A DNA stretch of 64,000 nucleotides from JAVBTR01 sp031556065 (GTDB lineage Bacteria; Bacillota; Clostridia; Christensenellales; Aristaeellaceae). The notes under the pieces were generated by a model. The model ran no database searches and was not told the DNA's origin. It was given only the letters and a program-made list of their open reading frames with translations. This document shows positions 1-8,333 of the stretch, piece after piece. The position numbers and the translations under genes were made by a program. Where the stretch lies: the NCBI GenBank assembly GCA_031556065.1, contig JAVBTR010000001.1, positions 1 through 64,000 on the forward strand, read 5' to 3'. Every line of letters begins with the position of its first letter. Position 1 is the stretch's first letter.

Positions 1-138
1 TAAGGCCCTGAAAGGGCTTCGGGCAAGGTAGGAATTTCTACGAAATTCCACCGAAAATCGCCGCACATGTCGCCGATTTCGGAATGAAAATCGGAGGACC
101 GCGGTCCTCCGATACCTCCTAGGGTTTGTTGATGGTCT
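1..138. repeat. Cluster of nested inverted repeats at the window edge
   Basis: This non-coding stretch is packed with dyads. GGAATTTC (32-39) pairs with GAAATTCC across a 3-base loop. CCGAAAATCG pairs imperfectly with CGATTTCGG around an ACATGT core. Positions 90-113 are a perfect 24-base palindrome, ATCGGAGGACCG followed by its own complement. No open reading frame or known RNA family is recognisable. It may be a structured 3' region of an upstream gene or a dispersed palindromic intergenic element. The structure is seen directly; its identity is unknown. Confidence 0.5.
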
Positions 139-178
139 GAAAAGCCAGCCGCAGCTGACTTTTCTATCCGCTTTTTTT
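139..178 (+). terminator. Intrinsic terminator, plus strand
   Basis: GAAAAGCCAGC (139-149) pairs with GCTGACTTTTC (154-164) with one mismatch and a 4-base loop. A run of seven T (172-178) follows on the plus strand. It would end a transcript entering from left of the window. The minus-strand gene that ends at 189 gets no T run from it. Confidence 0.55.
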
Positions 179-188
179 AGATGATATC

Positions 189-728
189 TTAAAGCGCTGT
201 ACTCTTTTTAGGCTTGAACAGCCCAGACATGTCCGCCCTTTCCAGTTCCAACAGCCTTATTTTATTGTCAACCCCTCCGGCATAGCCTGTAAGGCTGCCG
301 TTTGCGCCCACCACACGGTGGCATGGAATAATAACAGAAATGGGGTTATGACCCACCGCGCCGCCCACTGCCTGACCGGACATGGTTGCCCTGTTCATTT
401 TCACGGCCATTTTTTTCGCGATATCGCCGTAGGTCATTGTTTCACCATAAGGAATTTCGCATAGGATATCCCACACAGCCTGACGGAAGGCGCTGCCCAC
501 AGGCGCCAAAGGCAGTTGGGAAATAGCAGGGTTTTCACCAGCAAAATAGCTGTCCAGCCAGTTTTCAACCGCATGAAGCACCGGTATATCGTCCTTTTCT
601 GTCACTTCCCGCAAAATAGCCGCCCCATGGTATTTTTGCCCTTCCAGCCAAAGACCTACAAGGTTCACGCCATCGCTGGCCAATGTCATTATGCCTAACG
701 GCGAAGGATACATCGTTGAATAATACAT
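189..728 (-). CDS. ogt: Methylated-DNA--protein-cysteine methyltransferase
   Basis: A suicide repair protein that moves a methyl group from O6-methylguanine or O4-methylthymine in DNA to its own cysteine. The 179 residues are normal length. The C-terminal domain has the family active site IIPCHRVV with acceptor C136, preceded by the FRQAVWDIL and GETMTYGDIA segments of the winged-helix DNA-binding fold and followed by the usual LTGYAGG stretch. AAGGAGG lies 7 bases before the ATG. It is divergent from the isomerase at 831 and nothing else follows on the minus strand in this window. The assignment is secure. Confidence 0.95.
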   Translation of the reverse strand: MYYSTMYPSPLGIMTLASDGVNLVGLWLEGQKYHGAAILREVTEKDDIPVLHAVENWLDSYFAGENPAISQLPLAPVGSAFRQAVWDILCEIPYGETMTYGDIAKKMAVKMNRATMSGQAVGGAVGHNPISVIIPCHRVVGANGSLTGYAGGVDNKIRLLELERADMSGLFKPKKSTAL

Positions 729-753
729 TTTATACCCTCCTTATTATGGCTGC

Positions 754-783
754 ATTATATCATATTTCACCTAAATATGGTAA
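754..783 (-). promoter_or_regulatory. Putative promoter of ogt
   Basis: Read on the minus strand, TTACCA (778-783) and a perfect TATAAT (754-759) are separated by 18 bases. The -10 end is about 25 bases from the ogt start. The -35 matches the consensus at only 4 of 6 positions. Confidence 0.4.
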
Positions 784-830
784 GATAATCAAAAGAGCAT
801 CTCTATATTCAACGAAAGGTCGGACAGCCT

Positions 831-1682
831 ATGCGAATCGGTTCTTATGTGCCTCATGCCTCCACCCCCTCTCAATGGGTTCAGCATCATATAGAAAGAG
901 GGTTGGGCGCAGCCTATTGGCCCCTGCCAGTGGATGCCTCTCCTCAGGACGAAGCCGCTTACGTGCAGGCGGCACAAACCGCCGGACTGGTGATCGCCGA
1001 GGTGGGCATTTGGAATAACCTTTTGGAATCGGACCCTCTTAGCAGGGAGGAAAATATTGCCTATGCCATCAATCGCCTTGCTCAGGCCGAACGAGTAGGT
1101 GCCCGTTGCTGCGTGAACGTTTCCGGTTCCCGCTCTAAAAAATGGGATGGGCCGGACCTCCGTAACCTGCACGAGGATACTTTTGCAAAGGTGGTGGCAA
1201 CCACCCAGCAGATCATCGACGCTGTGAATCCGGTGCGCACCGCTTACAGCCTGGAACCCATGCCTTATATGCTCCCATACGACCTAGATAGCCTTCAGCG
1301 CTTGCTGGACGCCGTGAACCGCCCCGCGTTCAAGGTTCATGTGGATATGGTGAATATATTAAACAGCTTTGACAGGCTTATGAATAACGGTGCCTACACC
1401 CAATCCTTTTTTGATCGTTTCGGCTCCCATATCCGCTCCGTCCACGCCAAGGATGTGGTTCTTCAAGATACCTTGACTTTGCATATCGACGAAGCCCTTC
1501 CCGGAGATGGCATGTTTGATTTTGATACCCTGTTAACTGCCTGCGCCAAGCTTCACGACATCCCCGTCATGGCCGAGCACCTAAAAAACGACCAGGAGTA
1601 TTCCAAGGCAATTTTGTTTTTACAGGGTAAGGCCAAGGAATTGGGATTAGCCGTTGATGGACTCCGTCTGCGACCCTTTTAA
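831..1682 (+). CDS. Sugar phosphate isomerase/epimerase (AP-endonuclease-2-like TIM barrel)
   Basis: A 283-residue cytoplasmic protein of the xylose-isomerase-like TIM-barrel superfamily. Members isomerise or epimerise keto-sugars and inositol derivatives using a divalent metal. Visible features are an early strand ending in IAEVGIWNNLL, the YSLEPMPYM strand carrying a probable metal ligand glutamate, the FKVHVDMVNILN segment, IRSVHAKDV with the typical HAKD metal/active-site histidine, and ALPGDGMFDFDTLL near the end. The start has GAAAGGTCGG upstream. The exact substrate cannot be read from sequence. The nearby Gfo/Idh/MocA genes suggest a sugar-acid or cyclitol route, but they are not in the same operon. 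Confidence 0.82.
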   Translation: MRIGSYVPHASTPSQWVQHHIERGLGAAYWPLPVDASPQDEAAYVQAAQTAGLVIAEVGIWNNLLESDPLSREENIAYAINRLAQAERVGARCCVNVSGSRSKKWDGPDLRNLHEDTFAKVVATTQQIIDAVNPVRTAYSLEPMPYMLPYDLDSLQRLLDAVNRPAFKVHVDMVNILNSFDRLMNNGAYTQSFFDRFGSHIRSVHAKDVVLQDTLTLHIDEALPGDGMFDFDTLLTACAKLHDIPVMAEHLKNDQEYSKAILFLQGKAKELGLAVDGLRLRPF

Positions 1683-1700
1683 AAGGTCCGGGAACCCCCG

Positions 1701-1808
1701 TCATTTTGCCAAATCATAGCTCATATCCAGCAAATGATAGAGCGCTTCTGGTTCAATAGAGCTATCCAACAAAACCGCACCCCGTTTTCCTTGTTCATCC
1801 GCGCCTTA
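1701..1808 (-). pseudogene. Possible C-terminal scrap of an MmcQ/YjbR-like protein
   Basis: Immediately downstream of the EFR1 gene on the same strand is a 34-codon open frame ending in a stop at 1701. It reads GADEQGKRGAVLLDSS followed by IEPEALYHLLDMSYDLAK, and a stop lies just upstream of it. The tail resembles the LLDGS...ELIDxSYxL ending of MmcQ/YjbR (DUF419-type) DNA-binding proteins. Another frame upstream (FRIAADRLFCLGG) could be the preceding part, which would imply a frameshift. This is a low-confidence similarity judged by eye. Confidence 0.25.
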
Positions 1809-1868
1809 CCGGCTCCTCCTCCCAAACAGAAAAGCCTATCCGCCGCAATTCTAAAAAGAAGCCTCGTC

Positions 1869-2636
1869 TCATTTTTCATCACCTTGCTCAAGCGCAGGGC
1901 ATTGGTACCGCCGCTTGCCCCGGCTTGCTTTGCCGTACTCAATGGCTTCCGTAGGGCAATAAGAAATGCAGGCCATGCAATGAGTACAGACAGTGCCCCA
2001 CTGAGGCTTGCCCTCCACCAAGCGGATGTTATTAAGCGGGCATTTTTTGACACATTTTCCGCAGCCCGTACAATCGCCAGCAGCATAAAAGGGTTTTGCT
2101 TTTACGAAAAAACCATAGAAAATAGGATTGGTAATGCTGGTCTTCCCACGATCCATTAAGCCGATCCTTCTTTTTTCAAAGGGGCTTTCTTTAATAATCG
2201 CTTCAGCGGCCCCCTGGATCACCGGCTCCGCCTCTTTAATCAGCCGGGCGGATTCCCTCTCATCTGTTACCGGAAACAGAGCAATATAGTTTTCCGGCAT
2301 GACCACTTGTAAAACACCTTGATACTCAAAGCCTTTTGCCAGACAAAGCTTACGCAATTTCATCCCCGCGTTGCCAATATCGGTGCCGCAGGTCATCACA
2401 AAATAGGCTTTCTTGCTGCCTGAAAATTCACCCTCGCGAATATAATCCGCAAACACATGGGGAATTTGCCAGCCGTAAGTAGGTGCCACAAACACCCATG
2501 GCAGGTTCGAGGAAAGCTGGGCCGCGTGTCCTTCCTTTATCATCGCCGTGCCGTCGATCCACTGGTCATGAAGCTTTGCCGCCAGCATTTGAGCCGCGTA
2601 GCGGCTGTTACCCGTGCCCGAAAAATAAACAATCAT
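1869..2636 (-). CDS. EFR1 family ferredoxin-flavodoxin protein
   Basis: A 255-residue redox protein with an N-terminal flavodoxin-like FMN domain and a C-terminal double [4Fe-4S] ferredoxin. The protein begins MIVYFSGTGNSRYAAQML, where TGNSRYAA is the FMN-phosphate loop. Near the end CTGCGKCVKKCP and CTHCMACISYCP are two complete Cx2Cx2Cx3CP cluster motifs. Such proteins (EFR1 family) are common in anaerobic Clostridia; the physiological partners are mostly unknown and an electron-transfer role is inferred. The gene stands alone, convergent with the isomerase at 831. No membrane segment is visible. Confidence 0.88.
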   Translation of the reverse strand: MIVYFSGTGNSRYAAQMLAAKLHDQWIDGTAMIKEGHAAQLSSNLPWVFVAPTYGWQIPHVFADYIREGEFSGSKKAYFVMTCGTDIGNAGMKLRKLCLAKGFEYQGVLQVVMPENYIALFPVTDERESARLIKEAEPVIQGAAEAIIKESPFEKRRIGLMDRGKTSITNPIFYGFFVKAKPFYAAGDCTGCGKCVKKCPLNNIRLVEGKPQWGTVCTHCMACISYCPTEAIEYGKASRGKRRYQCPALEQGDEK

Positions 2637-2689
2637 GTTTTTCTCCTAATAGATAGCTTTTTATCCTTTTTACATTATATCATCACCCT

Positions 2690-3508
2690 TTAAAAATACA
2701 AGATATCCGCTACAGGCCGCTGTTTTCCGCCGCTTGGCTTATTAATCACTTCTCCTTGGAAAACAAGGGTAGCCGATCCGCCCCCATCTAAGTTAAAAGC
2801 CGTTTTCGCGCCATATTCTAAAAACAATTGCTGTAAACCCTGCAGTGATATTCCTTGGGAATAGCCCTTGCGCCGCCCATCTACAACGATAACGATGTAA
2901 TGTCCCGTATCAATCTGCCCTATAGCGGTGCGAGGCTCTTTAGTGCTATTTTTAATACAGATTAGATCAAACCTGCTATCCAGTGTCACCGTTTTCCCAT
3001 CCCGCACCAGCTCCGGGCCAAACTCCCATGCCTGGGAAATGCCTTCTTCCAAAAGCCATGCCGCCAAATCCTTAGGCCCGGTATCGCTTCTGTCCGACAC
3101 CACGTGCAAATCTCCATTTGTGCCCAGATACAGCATATGCCGGGTGGTATTTTTAACGCGAATCAGCTGCCCGTTTCGCAAAATAACCCCGTATTTATGC
3201 ACGCTGTAATCGTCCCCATTAATGGCCAGCACCGCATTATTGCGCTTGGCAATATCCGAAGCGCATTCCAGCTCCCCATTGACCCTGTCGTGGGATAAGG
3301 CAGCTTTCAACCCGTCGGGCTCAGAAGCTTGAACATCGCAAACAAAATACGCTAAATCACTGCCTTGTTCAAACCGAATCTGAACCGTAAGTTTTTCATC
3401 CGAATAGCTGTAATCCGCCTGCTCCGAAAAACAGCATGGCGCAGCCTGTGCCAACACGGTTATGCACACCAGGGCCACCATCAAAACCAAGCTCATCATT
3501 TTTTGCAT
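2690..3508 (-). CDS. Secreted phosphodiester glycosidase family protein (NAGPA domain)
   Basis: A 272-residue exported protein. An N-terminal signal peptide (hydrophobic MSLVLMVALVCITVLAQA) is probably cleaved after AQA. The rest is the phosphodiester glycosidase domain found in the human uncovering enzyme and in many bacterial exopolysaccharide-related proteins. Diagnostic stretches are NNAVLAINGDDYS, EPRTAIGQ, VVDGRRKGYSQGISLQ and NLDGGGSATLV, with the ending KPSGGKQRPVADILYF. It likely acts outside the cell on a phosphodiester- or glycoside-linked surface glycan. An AAAGGGGGAAAG ribosome site precedes the ATG. It is divergent from the response regulator at 3638. The substrate is unknown. 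Confidence 0.88.
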   Translation of the reverse strand: MQKMMSLVLMVALVCITVLAQAAPCCFSEQADYSYSDEKLTVQIRFEQGSDLAYFVCDVQASEPDGLKAALSHDRVNGELECASDIAKRNNAVLAINGDDYSVHKYGVILRNGQLIRVKNTTRHMLYLGTNGDLHVVSDRSDTGPKDLAAWLLEEGISQAWEFGPELVRDGKTVTLDSRFDLICIKNSTKEPRTAIGQIDTGHYIVIVVDGRRKGYSQGISLQGLQQLFLEYGAKTAFNLDGGGSATLVFQGEVINKPSGGKQRPVADILYF

Positions 3509-3637
3509 TTTACTTTCCCCCTTTATGTTTGACAGCCCTAGCTTAGCTGGCTAAAATGAGAAGTGTATGAGAAAAACCAATTTTCATCTCATTCTCATTT
3601 TCCGGTGATACTCTGACACAGGAAAGAAGGGACTTCC

Positions 3638-4312
3638 TTGCGCATACTGCTTATTGAAGATGACCGCGCCTTAAATCGTATCATCGTGAAGAGGCTTCAA
3701 GAAGAGGGCTATCAGGTGGACAGCTGCCTTTCCGGCAAGGATGGGCTGTATTATGCTCTCAGCGCCACTTATGATGCCCTGGTATTGGATATTATGCTGC
3801 CAGATGTGGATGGATTAACCATTCTTCGCACTTTGCGCACACAGGGTGAATGTGTTCCGATTCTCCTTCTCACCGCCCGGGACAGTGTTTTAGACCGAGT
3901 TACCGGCCTGGATGCAGGTGCTGATGATTATTTGATCAAGCCTTTTGCCTTTGAAGAATTGATGGCACGTATCCGCACACTTTTGCGGCGTCCTACCGCT
4001 GCCGTCTCCGCAACCCTCCAACTGGAGGACCTTTCCCTTAGCACGGTTACCCATACCGTATTGCGAAATGAACAGCCCGTTTTATTAACTGCTAAGGAAT
4101 ATGCGCTTCTTGAATATATGATGTATAACACCGGTACTGTTTTAACCCGTACCCAGATTCTCGATCATGTTTGGAGCGGGGATTTCGCCGTAGAATCCAA
4201 CGTGGTAGACGTGTATATTCGCTATATTCGCAATAAGATCGACAAGGACGCGACTAAAAAACTGTTACACACCGTACGCGGGTATGGAATACCCTGCGCC
4301 AGGTGGAATTAG
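3638..4312 (+). CDS. OmpR/PhoB family response regulator with altered C-terminus
   Basis: A 224-residue DNA-binding response regulator. The receiver has acidic EDD (residues 7-9), phospho-acceptor D51 in LVLDIMLPDVDG, T-A at LLLTARD and a conserved lysine in LIKPFAFEEL. The winged-helix effector ends at LLHTVRGYG. The usual GYVLR-type ending is replaced by IPCARWN because the reading frame runs into the kinase sensor frame (see the kinase remnant). The start is TTG at 3638, 7 bases after GGAAAGAAGG. The wing is probably mostly intact, so the protein may still fold, but its partner kinase is broken. Confidence 0.85.
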   Translation: MRILLIEDDRALNRIIVKRLQEEGYQVDSCLSGKDGLYYALSATYDALVLDIMLPDVDGLTILRTLRTQGECVPILLLTARDSVLDRVTGLDAGADDYLIKPFAFEELMARIRTLLRRPTAAVSATLQLEDLSLSTVTHTVLRNEQPVLLTAKEYALLEYMMYNTGTVLTRTQILDHVWSGDFAVESNVVDVYIRYIRNKIDKDATKKLLHTVRGYGIPCARWN

Positions 4313-5089
4313 CAGGCGAACACTGGCTTCTAAGCGACAACATCAACCAGCAAGATGATGTGACCCTGCGCATCCGCATTGGCCTATCCCTTGAATCTGT
4401 GTATGGGACCCTGGCCCTTTTTAAGCGCATCGCCCTCATTGCCTTCCCTGTTTTATTGCTTTTATGCACAGGTTTGGGGCTGTTTATCGCGGGACGGGCG
4501 CTACGCCCCATCGATCAAATTATCGCAGCTACCAAAACCGTGGCCAAAGGCGACTTATCCCAGCGGATCAACCTGCCCCCAAGCCGGGGTGAGGTGGGCC
4601 AATTGGCACAGGTGATGAACAGTATGCTGACGCAATTGGAAATCTCTTTCAACCGTGAAAAACGTTTTGCTTCCGATGCTTCCCACGAGCTGCGCACGCC
4701 TGTTTCCGTCATTTGGACCTATGCCGAAGAAAAGCGAAAAAGCCCTGGTCTTAGGTGACCAAAGCCTTCTTATGCAGCTGACCCTAAATTTAATTGAAAA
4801 TGCCATCAAATACAATAAACCGCACGGCTCCGTGCATTTATCCATTAGCGAGAGAGATGGCAACTGCATACTTACTATAAAAGACGGTGGCATCGGTATT
4901 TCCAAGGAGAACCTTCCCCATATTTTTGAACGGTTTTATCGTGCTGATACTGCCAGAGATCGGTCCGGCACTGGCCTTGGCCTTTCTATCGTTCAGTGGA
5001 TCGTTAAAGTCCATGGAGGAGATATTCATGTTCAAAGCCAATTAGATCAAGGTACAGAAGTAGCTGTTTCCCTACCCAGCGCATATTGA
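4282..5089 (+). pseudogene. Sensor histidine kinase remnant with two deletions
   Basis: Partner of the regulator upstream, but not intact. Frame 1 (to 4758) gives NTLRQVELAGEHW, one membrane segment (IAFPVLLLLCTGLGLFIAG), a HAMP region and the H-box FASDASHELRTPVSVI, and then goes off frame. Frame 2 resumes at about 4735 with LVLGDQSLLMQL, the N-box LIENAIKYN, the G1 box DGGIGI and the G2 box GTGLGLSIV, ending at 5089. The first membrane helix and most of the sensor are missing, with the sensor end fused onto the regulator gene. Roughly 50-70 residues of the dimerisation helix pair are missing at the second junction. Two in-locus deletions explain both; misassembly is the alternative. Confidence 0.8.
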
Positions 5090-5102
5090 TGGAGGGTTTA
5101 TT

Positions 5103-5966
5103 ATGTGGTTGATTTACGCCCTTGGCTCTGCTTTTTTTGCGGGACTGACATGCATTCTAGCCAAAAAGGGAATTCAGAAAACAGATTCGACCATCGCCAC
5201 GGCTCTTCGCACCTGCGTGGTGCTCCTGTTTTCATGGGGCATGGTGTTTATTGTGGGCTCCCAGCACAGCATTCACGCTTTAAGCTCGAAAACCTTGCTG
5301 TTTCTTATATTATCCGGTCTGGCTACAGGGGCTTCCTGGCTATGTTATTTTAAAGCGCTGCAATTGGGCGATGTGAACAAGGTGGTGCCCATCGATAAAT
5401 CCAGCACTGTATTAACCATCCTTCTTGCCGCCATTTTTCTTGGGGAAAGCATTTCCCTTTCAAAAGCCGCAGCCATTGTGCTGATCGCCCATGGCACTTA
5501 TCTGATGATCGAACCCAAGAAATCTGTTTCACCTCAGCCGGCACGGAACCGCAACTGGCTCTTTTACGCATTGGCTTCCGCTATTTTTGCCAGTCTCACC
5601 GCTATTTTAGGGAAGGTGGGGATCAGCCAGGTGGAATCCAACCTGGGCACAGCCATCCGCACCATTGTTGTGCTTTTGATGGCCTGGGGTATGGTTTTCG
5701 TTCAAAAAAAGCAGGCTGCTATTAAAACCGTTCCTAAACAAGAGCTTGGCTTCATCTGCCTTTCAGGCCTGGCCACAGGCGCCTCTTGGTTATGTTATTT
5801 TAAAGCCCTTCAGGATGGCCCTGCCAGCGTGGTTGTGCCTATTGACAAACTGAGCATTGTTATAACCGTGCTTTTTTCTTATATCGTGTTTAAAGAAAAG
5901 CTAACGAAAAAATCGTTAGCTGGCTTGGTTTTAATTGTGGCTGGAACACTGTTGCTGCTTTATTAG
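5103..5966 (+). CDS. EamA family (DMT superfamily) transporter
   Basis: A 287-residue inner-membrane protein with about ten hydrophobic helices in two tandem EamA repeats (roughly residues 3-137 and 150-286). The repeats are nearly superimposable: each has a GLATGASWLCYFKALQ segment followed by VVPIDK and a final helix ending in a small-residue motif. It probably exports a small metabolite such as an amino acid or sugar derivative; the substrate is unknown. GGAGGG lies 6 bases before the ATG. It starts 13 bases after the kinase remnant and may share its transcript. Confidence 0.9.
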   Translation: MWLIYALGSAFFAGLTCILAKKGIQKTDSTIATALRTCVVLLFSWGMVFIVGSQHSIHALSSKTLLFLILSGLATGASWLCYFKALQLGDVNKVVPIDKSSTVLTILLAAIFLGESISLSKAAAIVLIAHGTYLMIEPKKSVSPQPARNRNWLFYALASAIFASLTAILGKVGISQVESNLGTAIRTIVVLLMAWGMVFVQKKQAAIKTVPKQELGFICLSGLATGASWLCYFKALQDGPASVVVPIDKLSIVITVLFSYIVFKEKLTKKSLAGLVLIVAGTLLLLY

Positions 5967-6006
5967 GGCCTTGCCCAAAACCCAAGCAAAGGGATACCCC
6001 GTTTAG

Positions 6007-7080
6007 TTAACCTATCTTTTTTGCCTGCATTTGGGCGCGGACGCACAGCTCCGCCGCTTTAAAGGCATGCTCCTGGGTCATAGCGATCTCCGTGCGGTTC
6101 AGGCAATCCAGAATCAACTGGCCAAAGAAGGGGTAACCCACTTGGCCTGTAACTTCAAAATGCTTTTCTTCCTTGCCGTTTACCAGAATTACGTGGTTGC
6201 CTTTTTGGCTTTCCGTGGCCACATCCAAGTATTTGCGCTGCTCAATATAACCTTCCGTACCCAGAATCATCGTCCGGCCATCCCCCCAGGTACGAAGCCC
6301 ATCCGGCGTAAACCAATCCACCCTGAAGTAATTGCTGGTGCCATTATCCCCCAATAACATGGCATCGCCAAAATCGTCTAGCTCTGGGGCCTTCGGGTGA
6401 TTGTAATTGGCAATCTGACTGGCGGTTATGGTCGCGTCCTTGGCCCCGGAATAATACAAATATTGCTCGATTTGGTGGCTGCCAATATCGCAAAGGATGC
6501 CGCCGTAGTTTTCTTTTATGAAAAACCAATCCGGCCTGCTGGGCGCATTCAGCCGGTGAGGCCCAAGACCGATCACCTGCATAACCTTGCCAATGGCTCC
6601 CTGTTCAATCAATTGTCCAGCGAAAACTGCGCCCTCTACATGGAGCCGTTCGCTGTAATAAACCATGTATTTTTTGCCCGTGTGCTTAACCGCTTCCTTC
6701 GCCGCTGCCAATTGCTCAAGGGTGGTCAGCGGCGCTTTGTCGGTGAAATAATCCTTTCCCGCATTCATAACCCGAATCCCCAATTCGCAGCGCAAATTAG
6801 TGATTGCCGCCGAAGCCACCAGCCTGGTATCCGAGTCCAAAAGCACCTGTTCTTCCGATTCTGCAGCCACCGCCTGGGGAAAGGCCTTTAAAAAGGCGGC
6901 TACCTTAGCAGAATCTGGGTCGTATACGTATTTCAGTGTGGCCCCAGCCTCGCAAAGGCCCGCGCACATACCAAACACGTGGCCATGATCCAGCGCCACC
7001 GCCGAAAATACAAATTCCCCAGGTTTGACAACCGGGTCGGGCTTCCCATCGGGTACGTAATTCATTCCATCCGCTTTCAC
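6007..7080 (-). CDS. Gfo/Idh/MocA family oxidoreductase (second of a pair)
   Basis: A cytoplasmic NAD(P)-dependent dehydrogenase of about 357 residues with an N-terminal Rossmann domain and a C-terminal alpha/beta dimer domain. The nucleotide fold begins FVFSAVALDHGHVFGMC, a variant of the usual GxGxxG loop. Later come TDKAPLTTLEQL (in place of EKPL), YYSERLHVEGAV, and CDIGSHQIEQYLYYSG with the catalytic GSHQIE-type motif. I chose the GTG at 7080 because AGGGAGGA lies 7 bases upstream; longer in-frame starts overlap the previous gene and lack a site. It follows the first dehydrogenase by about 20 bases, so the pair is one operon. The substrate is probably a sugar, sugar acid or inositol. Confidence 0.87.
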   Translation of the reverse strand: MKADGMNYVPDGKPDPVVKPGEFVFSAVALDHGHVFGMCAGLCEAGATLKYVYDPDSAKVAAFLKAFPQAVAAESEEQVLLDSDTRLVASAAITNLRCELGIRVMNAGKDYFTDKAPLTTLEQLAAAKEAVKHTGKKYMVYYSERLHVEGAVFAGQLIEQGAIGKVMQVIGLGPHRLNAPSRPDWFFIKENYGGILCDIGSHQIEQYLYYSGAKDATITASQIANYNHPKAPELDDFGDAMLLGDNGTSNYFRVDWFTPDGLRTWGDGRTMILGTEGYIEQRKYLDVATESQKGNHVILVNGKEEKHFEVTGQVGYPFFGQLILDCLNRTEIAMTQEHAFKAAELCVRAQMQAKKIG

Positions 7081-7099
7081 AGGGCATTCCTCCCTCATT

Positions 7100-8254
7100 T
7101 TATTTTTTATAATCGCTGCCAACAGTAATACTTTCATCTCCCAAAGAAACCTGGGATGTGGTTTTTTCGTAAAAATGGGGCACCCGGGCCATCATCCCCT
7201 GAACTGTATAAAAAGGATCATCCTTGGTAATGGGCAGCTTTACTGTTTCATGCAGAGCGCCGGCTTTATAAATAGCCGTGATCAGTTCAATGGTCCGTTT
7301 GCCGTCGTAGCCGGTGATAGCCGGTTCCCGCCCCGTTTCAAGGGCGCTCAGCACATCGTCAATTTGCCCTTCATGGCCAATATGTTCAAGCTTCGACAAA
7401 CCCTCATAATAGGCTGCCAGTTCTGTTTCCAATTTTTCGTTCCGCTGCGGAAAGCCACTGGCCTTTGAAACAGAGGCGTAGATATCCCATGGCGCGCCAA
7501 TACGCGCTTTATCGCATTGGAACACCAGCTTTTGTTCATCCCCATGGTGCACCACGGAGCTGGTCACAGTGGCCAAGGCACCAGGGTATCGGCAGATGGC
7601 CACGGAAAGATCCTCCACCTCGGCATTATCGTGGGCCACGTTGGCCATTACTGCTGTAACCTCCTGGGGCAGGCCCATCATCCAGCCCAGCATATCGATC
7701 TGGTGCACCGCGTGGTTCAATGTGCAGCCGCCGCCCTCCTTGCTCCAAAGCCCTCGCCACCAAAGATCATAATAGCAATGGCCCCGCCACCAAAAAGAAT
7801 CTACCTCCACATGCTTTACAGCTCCGCAAAGGCCGCTGTCCAGCACCTTTTTAAGCCCGGCAATGGGATCGCGGAAACGGTTTTGGGCAATGCTGGATAA
7901 GGTTTTCCCACTTTTCTTTGCCGCTGCCAGCATTTGGTCACATTCTTCCAGGGAGGCGGCCATGGGCTTTTCCACCAGCACGTTTTTACCGCTGTTTAAA
8001 CAATTGATGGCAATCTGCGCATGAACATAAGGGGGCGTGCAAATATCCACCAAATCGATATCGTTTCTATCCAATAGCTTTTCATGGGCATCGTAAATAT
8101 CGCAGTCGATACCAAATTCCCTGGCCTTGTCCTGGGCTTTTTCAGGGTAAATATCCACCATGGCGACAATCTGGCAACGCTCCGAAAATCTCAAATAAGC
8201 TGGAATATGGGCCCTGGAAATATTCCCCGTGCCCACAATGGCAACACGAATCAT
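7100..8254 (-). CDS. Gfo/Idh/MocA family oxidoreductase (first of a pair)
   Basis: A cytoplasmic NAD(P)-dependent dehydrogenase of 384 residues. The protein starts MIRVAIVGTGNISRAHIPAY, a complete GxGxxxxxH Rossmann loop. It continues with VDICTPPYVHAQI, VLVEKPMAASLEECDQML with the family lysine in EKPM, and GGGCTLNHAVHQIDMLGWMMG with the catalytic histidine region. The ATG at 8254 is preceded by AAAGGAGG with a 7-base spacer. It is first in a two-gene minus-strand operon and is transcribed from a strong promoter (8292-8320) divergent from the AraC gene at 8383, which probably controls it. Confidence 0.92.
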   Translation of the reverse strand: MIRVAIVGTGNISRAHIPAYLRFSERCQIVAMVDIYPEKAQDKAREFGIDCDIYDAHEKLLDRNDIDLVDICTPPYVHAQIAINCLNSGKNVLVEKPMAASLEECDQMLAAAKKSGKTLSSIAQNRFRDPIAGLKKVLDSGLCGAVKHVEVDSFWWRGHCYYDLWWRGLWSKEGGGCTLNHAVHQIDMLGWMMGLPQEVTAVMANVAHDNAEVEDLSVAICRYPGALATVTSSVVHHGDEQKLVFQCDKARIGAPWDIYASVSKASGFPQRNEKLETELAAYYEGLSKLEHIGHEGQIDDVLSALETGREPAITGYDGKRTIELITAIYKAGALHETVKLPITKDDPFYTVQGMMARVPHFYEKTTSQVSLGDESITVGSDYKK

Positions 8255-8278
8255 GGGGCTTCCTCCTTTAAACACCTT

Positions 8279-8298
8279 CTATGATGAAGCCATCATAG
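8279..8298. promoter_or_regulatory. Perfect dyad operator between divergent AraC and dehydrogenase genes
   Basis: CTATGATG (8279-8286) and CATCATAG (8291-8298) form a perfect 8-base inverted repeat around AAGC. It overlaps the -10 box of the minus-strand dehydrogenase promoter and its transcription start, the placement expected of a repressor operator. The binder is inferred to be the adjacent AraC protein. Confidence 0.55.
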
Positions 8299-8320
8299 GA
8301 TAGTTTTATTGAAATGTAAA
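8292..8320 (-). promoter_or_regulatory. Promoter of the dehydrogenase pair
   Basis: On the minus strand TTTACA (8315-8320), a 17-base spacer and TATGAT (8292-8297) make a near-consensus sigma-A promoter. The -10 lies inside the CTATGATG dyad. The leader to the start codon is about 30 bases. Confidence 0.65.
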
Positions 8321-8333
8321 TTGAAAAAAGAGC

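Noticed and set aside
1734..2159. Plus-strand frame opposite the EFR1 gene
   Set aside because: It is antisense to a clearly coding gene with two ferredoxin motifs and has no family features.
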